Assembly: GCA_019638675.1 (NCBI GenBank) | Contig: JAHBTE010000001.1 | Coordinates: 214,605 to 278,604, forward strand | Source of the DNA: Fimbriimonadaceae bacterium | GTDB lineage: Bacteria; Armatimonadota; Fimbriimonadia; Fimbriimonadales; Fimbriimonadaceae | Length of the DNA: 64,000 bases | Direction of reading: 5' to 3' | Shown here: positions 7,651 to 15,447 of the stretch, piece by piece | Layout of the letters: each line of letters opens with the position of its first letter | Numbering within the stretch: the stretch's first letter is position 1 | Made by a program: the position numbers and the translations under genes | The notes under the pieces: model-generated | Seen by the model: the letters and a program-made list of their open reading frames with translations, nothing else | Told to the model about the DNA's origin: nothing | Databases searched by the model: none

Positions 7651-9658
7651 GTCTCTTCGTCCGATGCGAATAGCTCAGGCCAAGCTCTCTGTATCCCAAC
7701 CGATAGCTGAGAATGTACGACTGATCCAAGAAAGAATCTGGCCCAAACTGGTCAAAGTAGTAGCCGTAAGAAACGCGCCACAACGGCCCCAATTTGTACC
7801 TCATCCGGGCGCTTGCACTCATACGATCAACATCTAAACTTTGCAAATAAAATCCCGAAAAACTCACAAGCCCTTTGTTGTACAAACCTTCGAAGATCAC
7901 TTTGTGCTTGCCAAGCAGTTCAGAGGAAAAACCGTCGTCCGTGAATTCATAGGTGGTGTTGAGGAATGCGCCATCAAATGGGTTCATCGCAAGGTTTAGG
8001 CTGGCCAGTTGGCTAAGGCCCTGGGAGACGTTGTGCCCGCTGAGGTGCGAGATTGAATATGAGAAATTCAGCATATTTCCCATCCCCACCCGCACTGGGT
8101 TAGCTACAAATCTCAAACGGGCGCCAGCGCTCTGCTGGTAGTAGCTGTTTCCTTCCCCAGTTAGTCGGGATTGGTTTGCTGTGAATCCCAGGTAGATGCG
8201 CCCCGGTATCAGCCCAGTCTTAATTGCATCTTTTTCAACGACAAGGCTGTTTCGATCTGAAGTGAATCGCGTGCCTTGCAGGCTTTGCCCATAAGACGAA
8301 TTGAGGTTAGTGGTGAACCCAGGAAACTGTCGAGACAAGTTGCTTGACGCAAACATGCTTTTGTGCGCCGGGAAATCTACTTGTGCGGAAAGAATAGTCG
8401 AGTCGCTACTGCTCCAGGTTTGCCGTAAGCCCAATCCCCAATCGTCCCGACCAATTCCGCCGACGATCAGACCACCATCGAAATAGGTGCCGCGATTCCA
8501 GTTAAGTTCGTAATCTAGGAACGTGCCCGTGCCGCCTCCGGTACCTGTACCGTAGCTAGCTCCATATTTAAATCTCAGTAAGCTAGTTTCACCCGGTTTG
8601 AGTGACAAATAATGTGGATAATTCAGCGCAAAGCTGTTGTTAGAAACATTCACCCATTGCTCAGTAATTACAGGTGTGGCAGTGTTTACATTGACTCTAA
8701 ACAATGGCACCTGCATGATGCGCTGATTTGCCATCTGCACATCTGCCTTGTGGAATTGCACTTCTTTTCGGGGGTAAGCAACAGCTTTCTTAGCTGAAAT
8801 CATAGAAACTGATTCGCTAATATCTTGGAATTTCAGCATCCGAATATCTGGCTGAGCATCCGGAATTCTTATCGATTTACCTTTAATCTCCACCATTCCA
8901 AAGTAAGGACGTAATGGTGGTTCGGTGCTGGAATAAGAGACTTTTTGAAGCTCTTGATTGAGTATGTCGGCACTTGTTTGCGCCCGATCATCTTCAATCA
9001 TGATCGTAGCTGTACCAAATCCATCTTTTCGGTTCAGTCGGAAATACAGCGTTTCAAACTCTTGTTCCCACTTTCCGATGCGTACAAGCGCTTTTCGAGC
9101 TCGGACTTCGTAGGTTTGCACTTGAACTTGCAAATCGTTTGCTTCGATTTCAATGTTTTGGAATTTGAGTTTTGCGCCTCGATCTGCACCAGTTGCTGAA
9201 AGAACTCGATCTTGAACGCTGTACCAAAGGGTCTCTGCCCCAACAACCTCTATATAATCTTGAGCAGTGCTCAGTTGAGCGCGACTGGCAACCAGTTCGA
9301 CATCAAGTTCTGCGGCGGCATTGAATCTGAGGGCGGTAGCGCGAATTCGAGCCGTTCCCGGAATATCACCTGCGACCAGAATGGCTCTCGCAAAACCGTT
9401 TGCAGTTTCTACGATCTTTTCTCGGAATGAACCCAGGCTAGAATCAAAAACGACTTGGGTTCCATCAGGGACCAAGCTGCCGTTACTATCGCGCAACTGC
9501 GCCGTTACGGTCAGAGTGCTTCGACCATCGGCGACCATAACCGCGGGATAACTTTCTAACTGAAAAACACCGTTTTGGGCAAAAGAAAGGGCGGCCGCTA
9601 CAAGTAGCAACCAGACGAACGCAATTCGCAAACCTTCCAATCTGCACACTGATTTCAT
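7616..9658 (-). CDS. Ig-like plus OstA/LptD-like outer-membrane barrel protein
   Basis: After a signal peptide (IAFVWLLLVAAALSFAQ) comes an invasin-type (Big_1) Ig-like domain of about 90 residues (SYPAVMVADGRSTLTVTAQL, DGTQVVFDSSLGSF, PGTARIRATA). Next is a stretch like the OstA/LptA fold (IEIEANDLQVQVQTYEVRARKA...). The last 300 residues are alternating, Tyr/Ser/Gly-rich beta strands as in outer-membrane barrels, with an aromatic pattern throughout. The order is reminiscent of LptD, but the N-terminal Ig domain is unusual. I chose ATG at 9658 because the signal peptide begins there and a TACAAT -10 box lies just upstream; ATG 9667 and TTG 9691 are alternatives. It heads a two-gene unit with the 597-residue protein. 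Confidence 0.75.
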   Translation of the reverse strand: MKSVCRLEGLRIAFVWLLLVAAALSFAQNGVFQLESYPAVMVADGRSTLTVTAQLRDSNGSLVPDGTQVVFDSSLGSFREKIVETANGFARAILVAGDIPGTARIRATALRFNAAAELDVELVASRAQLSTAQDYIEVVGAETLWYSVQDRVLSATGADRGAKLKFQNIEIEANDLQVQVQTYEVRARKALVRIGKWEQEFETLYFRLNRKDGFGTATIMIEDDRAQTSADILNQELQKVSYSSTEPPLRPYFGMVEIKGKSIRIPDAQPDIRMLKFQDISESVSMISAKKAVAYPRKEVQFHKADVQMANQRIMQVPLFRVNVNTATPVITEQWVNVSNNSFALNYPHYLSLKPGETSLLRFKYGASYGTGTGGGTGTFLDYELNWNRGTYFDGGLIVGGIGRDDWGLGLRQTWSSSDSTILSAQVDFPAHKSMFASSNLSRQFPGFTTNLNSSYGQSLQGTRFTSDRNSLVVEKDAIKTGLIPGRIYLGFTANQSRLTGEGNSYYQQSAGARLRFVANPVRVGMGNMLNFSYSISHLSGHNVSQGLSQLASLNLAMNPFDGAFLNTTYEFTDDGFSSELLGKHKVIFEGLYNKGLVSFSGFYLQSLDVDRMSASARMRYKLGPLWRVSYGYYFDQFGPDSFLDQSYILSYRLGYRELGLSYSHRTKRLGIEILGTSID

Positions 9659-9667
9659 GCCCAACAT

Positions 9668-9673
9668 ATTGTA
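9668..9673 (-). promoter_or_regulatory. Candidate -10 box for the barrel-protein gene
   Basis: The minus strand reads TACAAT. Initiation about 7 bases downstream would start the transcript nearly at the ATG at 9658, so the mRNA would be almost leaderless. No convincing -35 box is seen at the usual distance. The same TACAATATG string occurs ahead of rpsA and of the unknown gene starting at 30547. Confidence 0.4.
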
Positions 9674-9699
9674 GACGACTTTCGACTCCAAATAATTGC

Positions 9700-9730
9700 G
9701 AAAGCCAACCTGATTTTCAGGTTGGCTTTC
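9700..9730. terminator. Strong hairpin between surface-protein genes
   Basis: A perfect 14-bp stem (9700-9713 with 9717-9730) encloses a 3-base loop. It follows the stop of the FlgD-Ig gene (9751, minus strand) by 20 bases, so it probably ends that transcript. The better T-run (GTTTTTCT, 9731-9738) faces the plus strand, while the minus side has only CGCAATTATTT. It may therefore act in both directions. Confidence 0.7.
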
Positions 9731-9750
9731 GTTTTTCTATAGACGTGCCC

Positions 9751-12579
9751 TTATCGGATCACGTTGACCGGGACGATCTTTCGAACTCGCTCACCGTTTG
9801 GAGTTTCTGCCAAGATTTCTACTTTGTAGGTTCCTGGAGCAACTGCTCGGTTGGCATTATCTTTAAGAGTCCATGTTGCACTGTTTTCGCCAGCATTGTC
9901 AGATCGGCTTCGAGTGACCGTATAGACTTCCTTACCAGTTGAGGAAAGGATGCGGACGGTAACCAAAGCATCTGCCGAGAGCGAGTAGTTAATAACCATT
10001 GGGCTATTGTTTTCGCGGCTCGAAGGCTGGACGATTACGTTGCCGATGACTGGCCGGCTGTTGCCGCTCGGTTCGACTGCAACGGTGAAGGAACGAGTTC
10101 CTGGTTGATCCATTCGGAATGTGTATCCGCTGGATGCTCGCATATCTCGCTTGTCACCAGTCAGGTCGTCAATCAGCTTCACACGAAGGTTTCGTGGAAT
10201 TGATGGCAGGTTTGGCCAAGTGACCGTGACGTCTCCAGTGGTTTCGGATTTTACGAGTAGCTTGTATTCTTGCTTGCCTTGTCGGTCAGCAATGCTTTGA
10301 GCCATTCGAGTTTCTTGGCCTTGGAAGTCTGCAATAACTGCAAGTTCAAGCTGTGAACCAGGAGCTTCAGGAGCCTTAGGCAACTGAAGGAGCTTGGCCT
10401 TGTTTCGGTCTGTTACGACACCAACATAGTTTTCTGCATCGAATCCAGCGTTGGATCGGGCGGAAAGTTGGAGTCTCCACTCTCGGTCGTTTTGAGCAAA
10501 CGAGGAGAGGTTTGATCGAACTGCATTTGGCAGGGTTTCTTGGAAGAGCGGAGGCCAGATCAACCTAATCGGTTTAGAAGCACTCACAAACATCCAGTAA
10601 GCCTTGTGTGGCTCCATAACAGGATTGCTAGATGTGATTACATAGCTACCACCGCCAGGCAGAGCACTGTTGGGTTGGAAGTATGTAAGGGAGCTAGCAA
10701 CGAATTGGCTTTGAACCATTTGCTGCCAAGTCATTGAATCAACATTGTTGTCTTCTGGTACGCCGAATAATTGGGCTACAGGAACACCATAGTTATATGG
10801 GTTACCGACCAAGTTCCAGCCTGGCTTCAAGTTGACAAAGGTTCCACCAGTGTCAATATCAGCTGGCAAGTTTGCGCCTGGAAGGTTGTAGGAATTAATC
10901 GCATTGTTAGGAATGACCCATGTACCAATACCGCGTTGCACGTTCGTTGTTGGAACATAAGCTCGCAACGTTGGATCCCATCCGTAAGCTACGTAATCTA
11001 CGCCTGCAGTTAATCCAAGGATGCTATCTAGCGATGAGCTTCCGAAGGTATACGGGAAGGTAACCATGTTAGGGCCAGCAACAAAACTCATTGTTGGTTT
11101 TGCAGCGATTCGAATCTTTGAATTGATTGTCTTAGATGGCCCAGGAGTTGAGTTGACCGTGATGCTGTAAGGAAGATCGCCGTAAGTTTCGCCATCGCTA
11201 ACCACGTTCCAGTCAATCGACTGCAAAGCATTAGGAGCGATAGTGGCAAAGTTCTTTACTTGGGTTTCACCAGGGCCAAGTGTTAGCCCAGCAGGAAGGT
11301 CAATCCGAACGCTTACGTTAACCAGAGGCACCTCTTTATCAATAGTCGCGTATTGGTTATCAATCCATGCGCGAACCTGCATTGGCTCGGGTCCAAGTGT
11401 GGTTGAACCACTTGCATAATGGACAGCTCGCGGAGCATCCAAGATAACTGTGTAAGGATCGGTGTAGGAACCAACGCTCCAAGGTCCTCGGATGTAATGA
11501 ACGATATCAGCAGTTCCACCAGCTTGCACGAGAACGTTTGAGAATCGTTGCACAATTTGCGCCCCACCGTGCGGTGAACCATTTGACAGCAACCAGTCGT
11601 TGTCATCTACAGTTCCAGTTGGGTCGAAGTAAAGGTTAAAGTTAACCTGGTTACTTTGACCAGTTGCAAACCATGAGCCAACCTTTACAAAGTCAGCAAT
11701 TGAAGCATCAGGAGTACTTGCAGTTGGCCCATTGTCCAACCGGATACCGTACGCTTCGGTTTGTCCGAACAAAGCCTTAACCGACTGCGGGAAATTAGGA
11801 TCGGTTTGCTCACGCTTCTTTTCAGTGCGGATTGGGAAACCATCATCAAAAGTGATGTAACCCATGTACCGATCTATATCTTTGGCAATCCCAGTTGCAG
11901 AAGCAATATTTGTATTTGCTTGTGTAAAACCAAAGTGATCTGGGCCATTAGAGGTTCTCAGCCAAGGGCAAAGCACCCAAATCAATCCATAGCTGGTTGT
12001 TGTCGCTTGAGTGTTCAGGAAGCGCCATCGCAAGCGCGCAACATCGGCAAGAATCTTAATTTCAAGGGTTACCTGTCCAGAGGGTGCGCCGCCTTGAGTA
12101 ATGTTTGTTTGGAAAAGAGCGTATCGCTTACTTGCTCCGCCAAAGAATCCGATAGCATTAGTACCGAAAAGCTCAGCAGTTGCAGGGTTACCATCTGGCC
12201 CGGTGATCATCGCATAGTTGTAGTCACCTACTGGCTCATCCGGCCAACCCATGGTTAAGGCCATTCCGTCATCAAAACCATCTTGAACGGTTCCAAAACC
12301 AGGAACACCGAATGCAAATCTTCCGCGGTTTTCTTGCGACCTAGTTGCGGGATAACAAAAACCGTTCGTACTTCCGTACTGAACCGTACCACCCAGCCCC
12401 ACAACTGCACCGATCATCGGTGTGACAGGAGGGCCGTTCAACAAAAACGGAGTTGAATAGAGGGTTGATGGATCCATGACCGTTGGGTCAAGACATTCAC
12501 CGCTCCATTGCGCAAAAGCACCTGCAGTTAAAACTGCAATTGCGCTTACTGCGATACTGCTTCTCAAAATCATGTTCAT
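9751..12579 (-). CDS. Large secreted surface protein with C-terminal FlgD-like Ig domain
   Basis: From the ATG at 12579 the product has 942 residues. A signal peptide (SSIAVSAIAVLTAGAFAQ) is followed by a long beta-rich exported region. A KPGWNLVGNPYN...AYWMFV module of the type found in cell-surface proteins comes next, and the protein ends in a FlgD-type Ig domain (VTVRILSSTGKEVYT, then APGTYKVEILAE). Such C-terminal domains often act as sorting or adhesion modules, although no type IX secretion genes are visible here. Earlier in-frame codons (to 12633) overlap the upstream hairpin and are unlikely to be used. It has its own terminator-like hairpins on both sides, which suggests a single-gene unit, possibly an abundant surface component. 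Confidence 0.8.
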   Translation of the reverse strand: MNMILRSSIAVSAIAVLTAGAFAQWSGECLDPTVMDPSTLYSTPFLLNGPPVTPMIGAVVGLGGTVQYGSTNGFCYPATRSQENRGRFAFGVPGFGTVQDGFDDGMALTMGWPDEPVGDYNYAMITGPDGNPATAELFGTNAIGFFGGASKRYALFQTNITQGGAPSGQVTLEIKILADVARLRWRFLNTQATTTSYGLIWVLCPWLRTSNGPDHFGFTQANTNIASATGIAKDIDRYMGYITFDDGFPIRTEKKREQTDPNFPQSVKALFGQTEAYGIRLDNGPTASTPDASIADFVKVGSWFATGQSNQVNFNLYFDPTGTVDDNDWLLSNGSPHGGAQIVQRFSNVLVQAGGTADIVHYIRGPWSVGSYTDPYTVILDAPRAVHYASGSTTLGPEPMQVRAWIDNQYATIDKEVPLVNVSVRIDLPAGLTLGPGETQVKNFATIAPNALQSIDWNVVSDGETYGDLPYSITVNSTPGPSKTINSKIRIAAKPTMSFVAGPNMVTFPYTFGSSSLDSILGLTAGVDYVAYGWDPTLRAYVPTTNVQRGIGTWVIPNNAINSYNLPGANLPADIDTGGTFVNLKPGWNLVGNPYNYGVPVAQLFGVPEDNNVDSMTWQQMVQSQFVASSLTYFQPNSALPGGGSYVITSSNPVMEPHKAYWMFVSASKPIRLIWPPLFQETLPNAVRSNLSSFAQNDREWRLQLSARSNAGFDAENYVGVVTDRNKAKLLQLPKAPEAPGSQLELAVIADFQGQETRMAQSIADRQGKQEYKLLVKSETTGDVTVTWPNLPSIPRNLRVKLIDDLTGDKRDMRASSGYTFRMDQPGTRSFTVAVEPSGNSRPVIGNVIVQPSSRENNSPMVINYSLSADALVTVRILSSTGKEVYTVTRSRSDNAGENSATWTLKDNANRAVAPGTYKVEILAETPNGERVRKIVPVNVIR

Positions 12580-12603
12580 GGCCAAAATCTTTTTTTTCTT
12601 AAG

Positions 12604-12635
12604 ATGTGGGCTTGGTGTTTGCACCAAGCCCACAT
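12604..12635. terminator. Hairpin between two surface-protein genes
   Basis: A perfect 14-bp stem (12604-12617 with 12622-12635) has loop TTTG and lies 31 bases past the stop of the CsgG/FlgT-like gene on the minus strand. No good T-run follows on that strand (CTTAAGAAAA), so it could be a terminator of reduced strength, a processing site or a 3'-end stabiliser. Confidence 0.55.
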
Positions 12636-12666
12636 GTGGGACGTGTTTAGGAACGCTATTAGTTCC

Positions 12667-14589
12667 TTAGCGATTCAGTCGTCGGGCACCGCTCCATACG
12701 TAGCGCTTACCAGATGCATCAGCAACAGGACCTGGCACGTCGGCAACGTTGCGAGCACCTATTCTCCAATAGATGGTTGTCGCTGACGGGAACAGTGAAC
12801 CAGTGTTCACAGCACCTGACGCCAACGTTTGACCAGTTGCAGTTGAGGTATCGACGAATGCATTGACTGTGACTGATTGGCTTCCAAACAGCACGTCTGG
12901 AGACAGCTGAACTACATACTCAATAGGAATCGTAGGATCAAGCCCACGGACTGATTGGAATGAGAAGTTCGTTGAACCAGAGTCGTTCGAAGGATCAATC
13001 GGCGAGATCAAGTTAGCCTTTTGCAGCGGAGTTGCTTGACCAGTTGCAGGTACTCGAACCGATACGAAGTAGCAGTATTGCTGCCCACCTGAAGTACCAG
13101 TTGTGCCTGAAGTACCAGTGGTACCAGATGTGCTGGTTGTACCAGTCGTACTGGTTGTACCAGTTGTGCTGGTTGTACCGGTTGTACTTGTCGTACCAGA
13201 TGTACTGGTTGTACCGGAGGTACCAGTGGATCCTGTTGTGTTTGGCGGGAATGGGAGGGAGTTTGGATCAACTCGGTAAACCATTTCCACGCTGTATGTC
13301 ATTGGAACACCTGGTTGCAACGCAGGAACAGTTGGAGTTCCACCACCTGGAGGTGAACCATTGGTACAGCTATTTCCACCAGTTATGCCACCAAAGTCAT
13401 CCCATGATTGGCCATTGGCTGGAGAATAGGTTCCAACTGTATCGTCTATCACTGAGCTTGCAGGAGCAAGGACAGTCGCAACTGGGTTCGTATTAACACC
13501 CTGTCGCCACACTTGCCATCGGTATGGCCCCTCGTTATTTCCTCGAGTAAATGCGTCAAGAGTCCAGCTCACCTTAACCCCTGGTGAAGTACCTGGAGTA
13601 AATGATTCTGCTGTAACGTTTCCAATTGGTGTATTGTCGCCAGCTCGTCCACCCAAGAGCAAGAAGCCCAGGATGACGAGAAGAATCAGCATTGAGAATA
13701 AGCCTTGGTTTCCACCAGATGAACGGCGAGTGCTCGTTTTAGCTCCACCATCAGCGTTGAATACGCCACCTCTTAATTCTGGCAAGTCAACAATCGCTTG
13801 GATTTTATCGCCAGGCTGAACGCCTTTAATTCCACGGGTGATGCGAACAAATGAAGAATCTGGATCAACGCTTGTAACAACACCTTCAGAAACTTGGTCT
13901 CGACCTCGCATGAAAATAACCTTCATGCCACTTTTGAAACCAGAGCGCGCACCTTTATTGACAAGCACTTGCTCATCTAAGGTGTTCAAAACTGTAGCAC
14001 TTGGCAAAATGTTCGACTCCATTTCGGAAGTCGCGTGGAATGCGCCATCTACAAGTGCATCCGCAAGCATCGTTGCCACGCTAGTATCGTCAGCACGTGG
14101 TGCAGATCGACCAGTAACGATTGCGCCGTTTACCGGAACGCCGCCGCTTACCGTGCGAACTTGAACGGACATGATGACTTGGGCTTGCTTTCCACCAGGA
14201 ACTTCAACCACACGCCAGTTTGCAACTTCACCAGTTACGATGAAATTAGCATCCACAGCATCGCCAAGTCGAAGCAAATCGGCTGGGCGGGTAACAGGTG
14301 GGATTAAACCAAGATCGCGCATAGCCCTCGCGACTTGATCTGACGGAACTGTTTCTCGGTTCCGTGCAAAAACCTGACCGAGAGCATCGCGTACCTTATC
14401 GCCCGCTTCCGTACCAAGATTAAGTTCTTGGCTAGGAACGCGTACACCAAAAGGCGTTACCGCATATCGCTCGGTTTCTTGAATCTGGGCATTAGCCTTT
14501 CCGGCAATACCAATCGACACGGCTGCTAATAATAGCGCGCCAATTCGGGCGAGTTGCCCACTTATTCCAGACATCGTTGACAGTTTCAC
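12667..14589 (-). CDS. Exported CsgG/FlgT-like protein with membrane segment and Gly/Ser/Thr repeat
   Basis: The start is GTG at 14589, chosen because AGGAGG lies 10 bases upstream (14600-14605); the first in-frame ATG is at 14574. The order is: signal peptide (ARIGALLLAAVSIGIAGKANA); an N-terminal domain like CsgG/LpoB-type lipoproteins (ERYAVTPFGVRVP, then ANFIVTGEVANW); a small barrel like the FlgT C-terminal domain (QVLVNKGARSGFKSGMKVIF, VQPGDKIQAIV); a transmembrane helix (LFSMLILLVILGFLLLGG); a fibronectin-like region; a GTTSTT-type repeat linker; and a final beta domain. By analogy the first part may assemble on the outer membrane. No curli or flagellar genes lie nearby, so this is a structural resemblance only. 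Confidence 0.7.
   Translation of the reverse strand: MKLSTMSGISGQLARIGALLLAAVSIGIAGKANAQIQETERYAVTPFGVRVPSQELNLGTEAGDKVRDALGQVFARNRETVPSDQVARAMRDLGLIPPVTRPADLLRLGDAVDANFIVTGEVANWRVVEVPGGKQAQVIMSVQVRTVSGGVPVNGAIVTGRSAPRADDTSVATMLADALVDGAFHATSEMESNILPSATVLNTLDEQVLVNKGARSGFKSGMKVIFMRGRDQVSEGVVTSVDPDSSFVRITRGIKGVQPGDKIQAIVDLPELRGGVFNADGGAKTSTRRSSGGNQGLFSMLILLVILGFLLLGGRAGDNTPIGNVTAESFTPGTSPGVKVSWTLDAFTRGNNEGPYRWQVWRQGVNTNPVATVLAPASSVIDDTVGTYSPANGQSWDDFGGITGGNSCTNGSPPGGGTPTVPALQPGVPMTYSVEMVYRVDPNSLPFPPNTTGSTGTSGTTSTSGTTSTTGTTSTTGTTSTTGTTSTSGTTGTSGTTGTSGGQQYCYFVSVRVPATGQATPLQKANLISPIDPSNDSGSTNFSFQSVRGLDPTIPIEYVVQLSPDVLFGSQSVTVNAFVDTSTATGQTLASGAVNTGSLFPSATTIYWRIGARNVADVPGPVADASGKRYVWSGARRLNR
13090..13225. 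repeat. 18-bp minisatellite coding GTTSTT-type hexapeptides
   Basis: About seven 18-bp units lie inside the CsgG/FlgT-like gene and code on the minus strand for GTTSTS, GTTSTT (three times), GTTSTS and GTTGTS (twice), with partial units on each side. The units differ mainly by single bases. The product is a flexible, probably surface-exposed linker, and the DNA can be expected to change unit number between strains. Confidence 0.85.
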
Positions 14590-14773
14590 TGTGACAAGTC
14601 CTCCTCGTACCACTTCGTGTTTCGCATGTTCACGTTCCCAAAACCGGCTCGTCCCATATGAGTCCGCTTTCGTGGGCCTATTACCCATCTTAGCCGATGT
14701 ACACCGCGCAACGCAACGGCAGACAAAGGAATTTGCCTGACGAAGCGCGAGCAGTCTTCACCAACTCCCGGGG

Positions 14774-14779
14774 AGTATA
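14774..14779 (-). promoter_or_regulatory. Candidate -10 box for the CsgG/FlgT-like gene
   Basis: The minus strand reads TATACT here. A start about 7 bases downstream gives a leader of roughly 175-180 bases before the GTG at 14589. I recognise no riboswitch in this leader, and the 245-base gap (14590-14834) otherwise shows no convincing gene. Confidence 0.35.
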
Positions 14780-14834
14780 GCACGGCTCCTGCGAGAATAT
14801 CCCGCAGAATTTCCAACGAAATTAGAAAAGTTCC

Positions 14835-15373
14835 TTAAAAAAGAGCATTGCCAATTTCGCGGGCTGATTCCAAGACGGCTGATAACTCACCATTCGTTCG
14901 GATGACGTGATCCGCGAAACAGAGGCGTAAATCTGGAGAAACCTGGCTTGAAACTAGCCCCCGAGCATCACTCTCATTCAATCCGCGTTCAAATAAGCGC
15001 TGCGCGACAATATCTATGGGGCACCACGTAACAACTAAAGTACGCCCGCGATCCCAAAGGCAGGCTTCAATTGCCAGCGGGATTTCTATTGCTTGTGCCT
15101 GAGAATCTTCAATTTCCTTAAGAATCAAAGGATGAGTCAATTTATTCAAGAAACTTCTAAAATTTGAGTCCGTGGCTACTAATGTACGAACTTGATCCCG
15201 AGAAATATTTTCGATTCCCGACTTATCTGCTATCGCTTGTTGCACCGATTCTCTAGAAAATACTTCTTTAGAAATTTCGTCGGCGAAGCGACTTGCACTC
15301 CCATGTCGCGCCATACATTAAGCACGGTGCTTTTTCCGCTTGCAATTCCTCCGGTGATAATAACTGGCTTCAT
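14835..15373 (-). pseudogene. coaE: Dephospho-CoA kinase, reading frame broken by one missing base
   Basis: CoaE phosphorylates dephospho-CoA, the last step of CoA synthesis. An ATG at 15373 opens the P-loop part (KPVIITGGIASGKST, continuing VLNVWRDMGVQVAS). The rest of the enzyme (ADEISKEVF..., LTHPLI, WCPIDIVAQRL) lies in another frame, which by itself has no start except ATG 15314 and would lack the ATP-binding loop. Adding one G near 15283-15287 (TCG CCG AC to TCG GCC GAC) would restore a continuous protein of about 179 residues with the family's ADE motif. CoaE is normally essential, so an assembly error is likelier than a dead gene; recoding is also possible. It follows rpsA on the same strand. 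Confidence 0.85.
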
Positions 15374-15389
15374 ATTTGTGGATTAGCAA

Positions 15390-15426
15390 AATAATAACGC
15401 CTTTCCCAAGTTATTGGGAAAGGCGT
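15390..15426 (-). terminator. Intrinsic terminator of rpsA
   Basis: A perfect 13-bp stem (15397-15409 with 15414-15426) lies 21 bases past the rpsA stop. It is followed on the minus strand by TTATTATTTT, a fair U-rich tail. It separates rpsA from coaE, whose start lies 17 bases past the U-rich tail, so coaE would need read-through or its own promoter. Confidence 0.8.
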
Positions 15427-15447
15427 CGTTTCAATCAAGAGGCGTTC

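Noticed and set aside
9667..9691. Earlier TTG (9691) and ATG (9667) starts for the barrel-protein gene
   Set aside because: They precede or abut the TACAAT box and the hairpin; the signal peptide begins naturally at ATG 9658.
13032..13496. Plus-strand open frame rich in Tyr/Trp/Leu opposite the repeat region
   Set aside because: Produced by the Gly/Ser/Thr repeat on the other strand; repetitive WLYQ-type composition is not a real protein.
14586..14816. Open frame of 76 codons on the minus strand in the leader of the CsgG/FlgT-like gene
   Set aside because: No ribosome site, no recognisable domain, and it covers the promoter and leader of the next gene.
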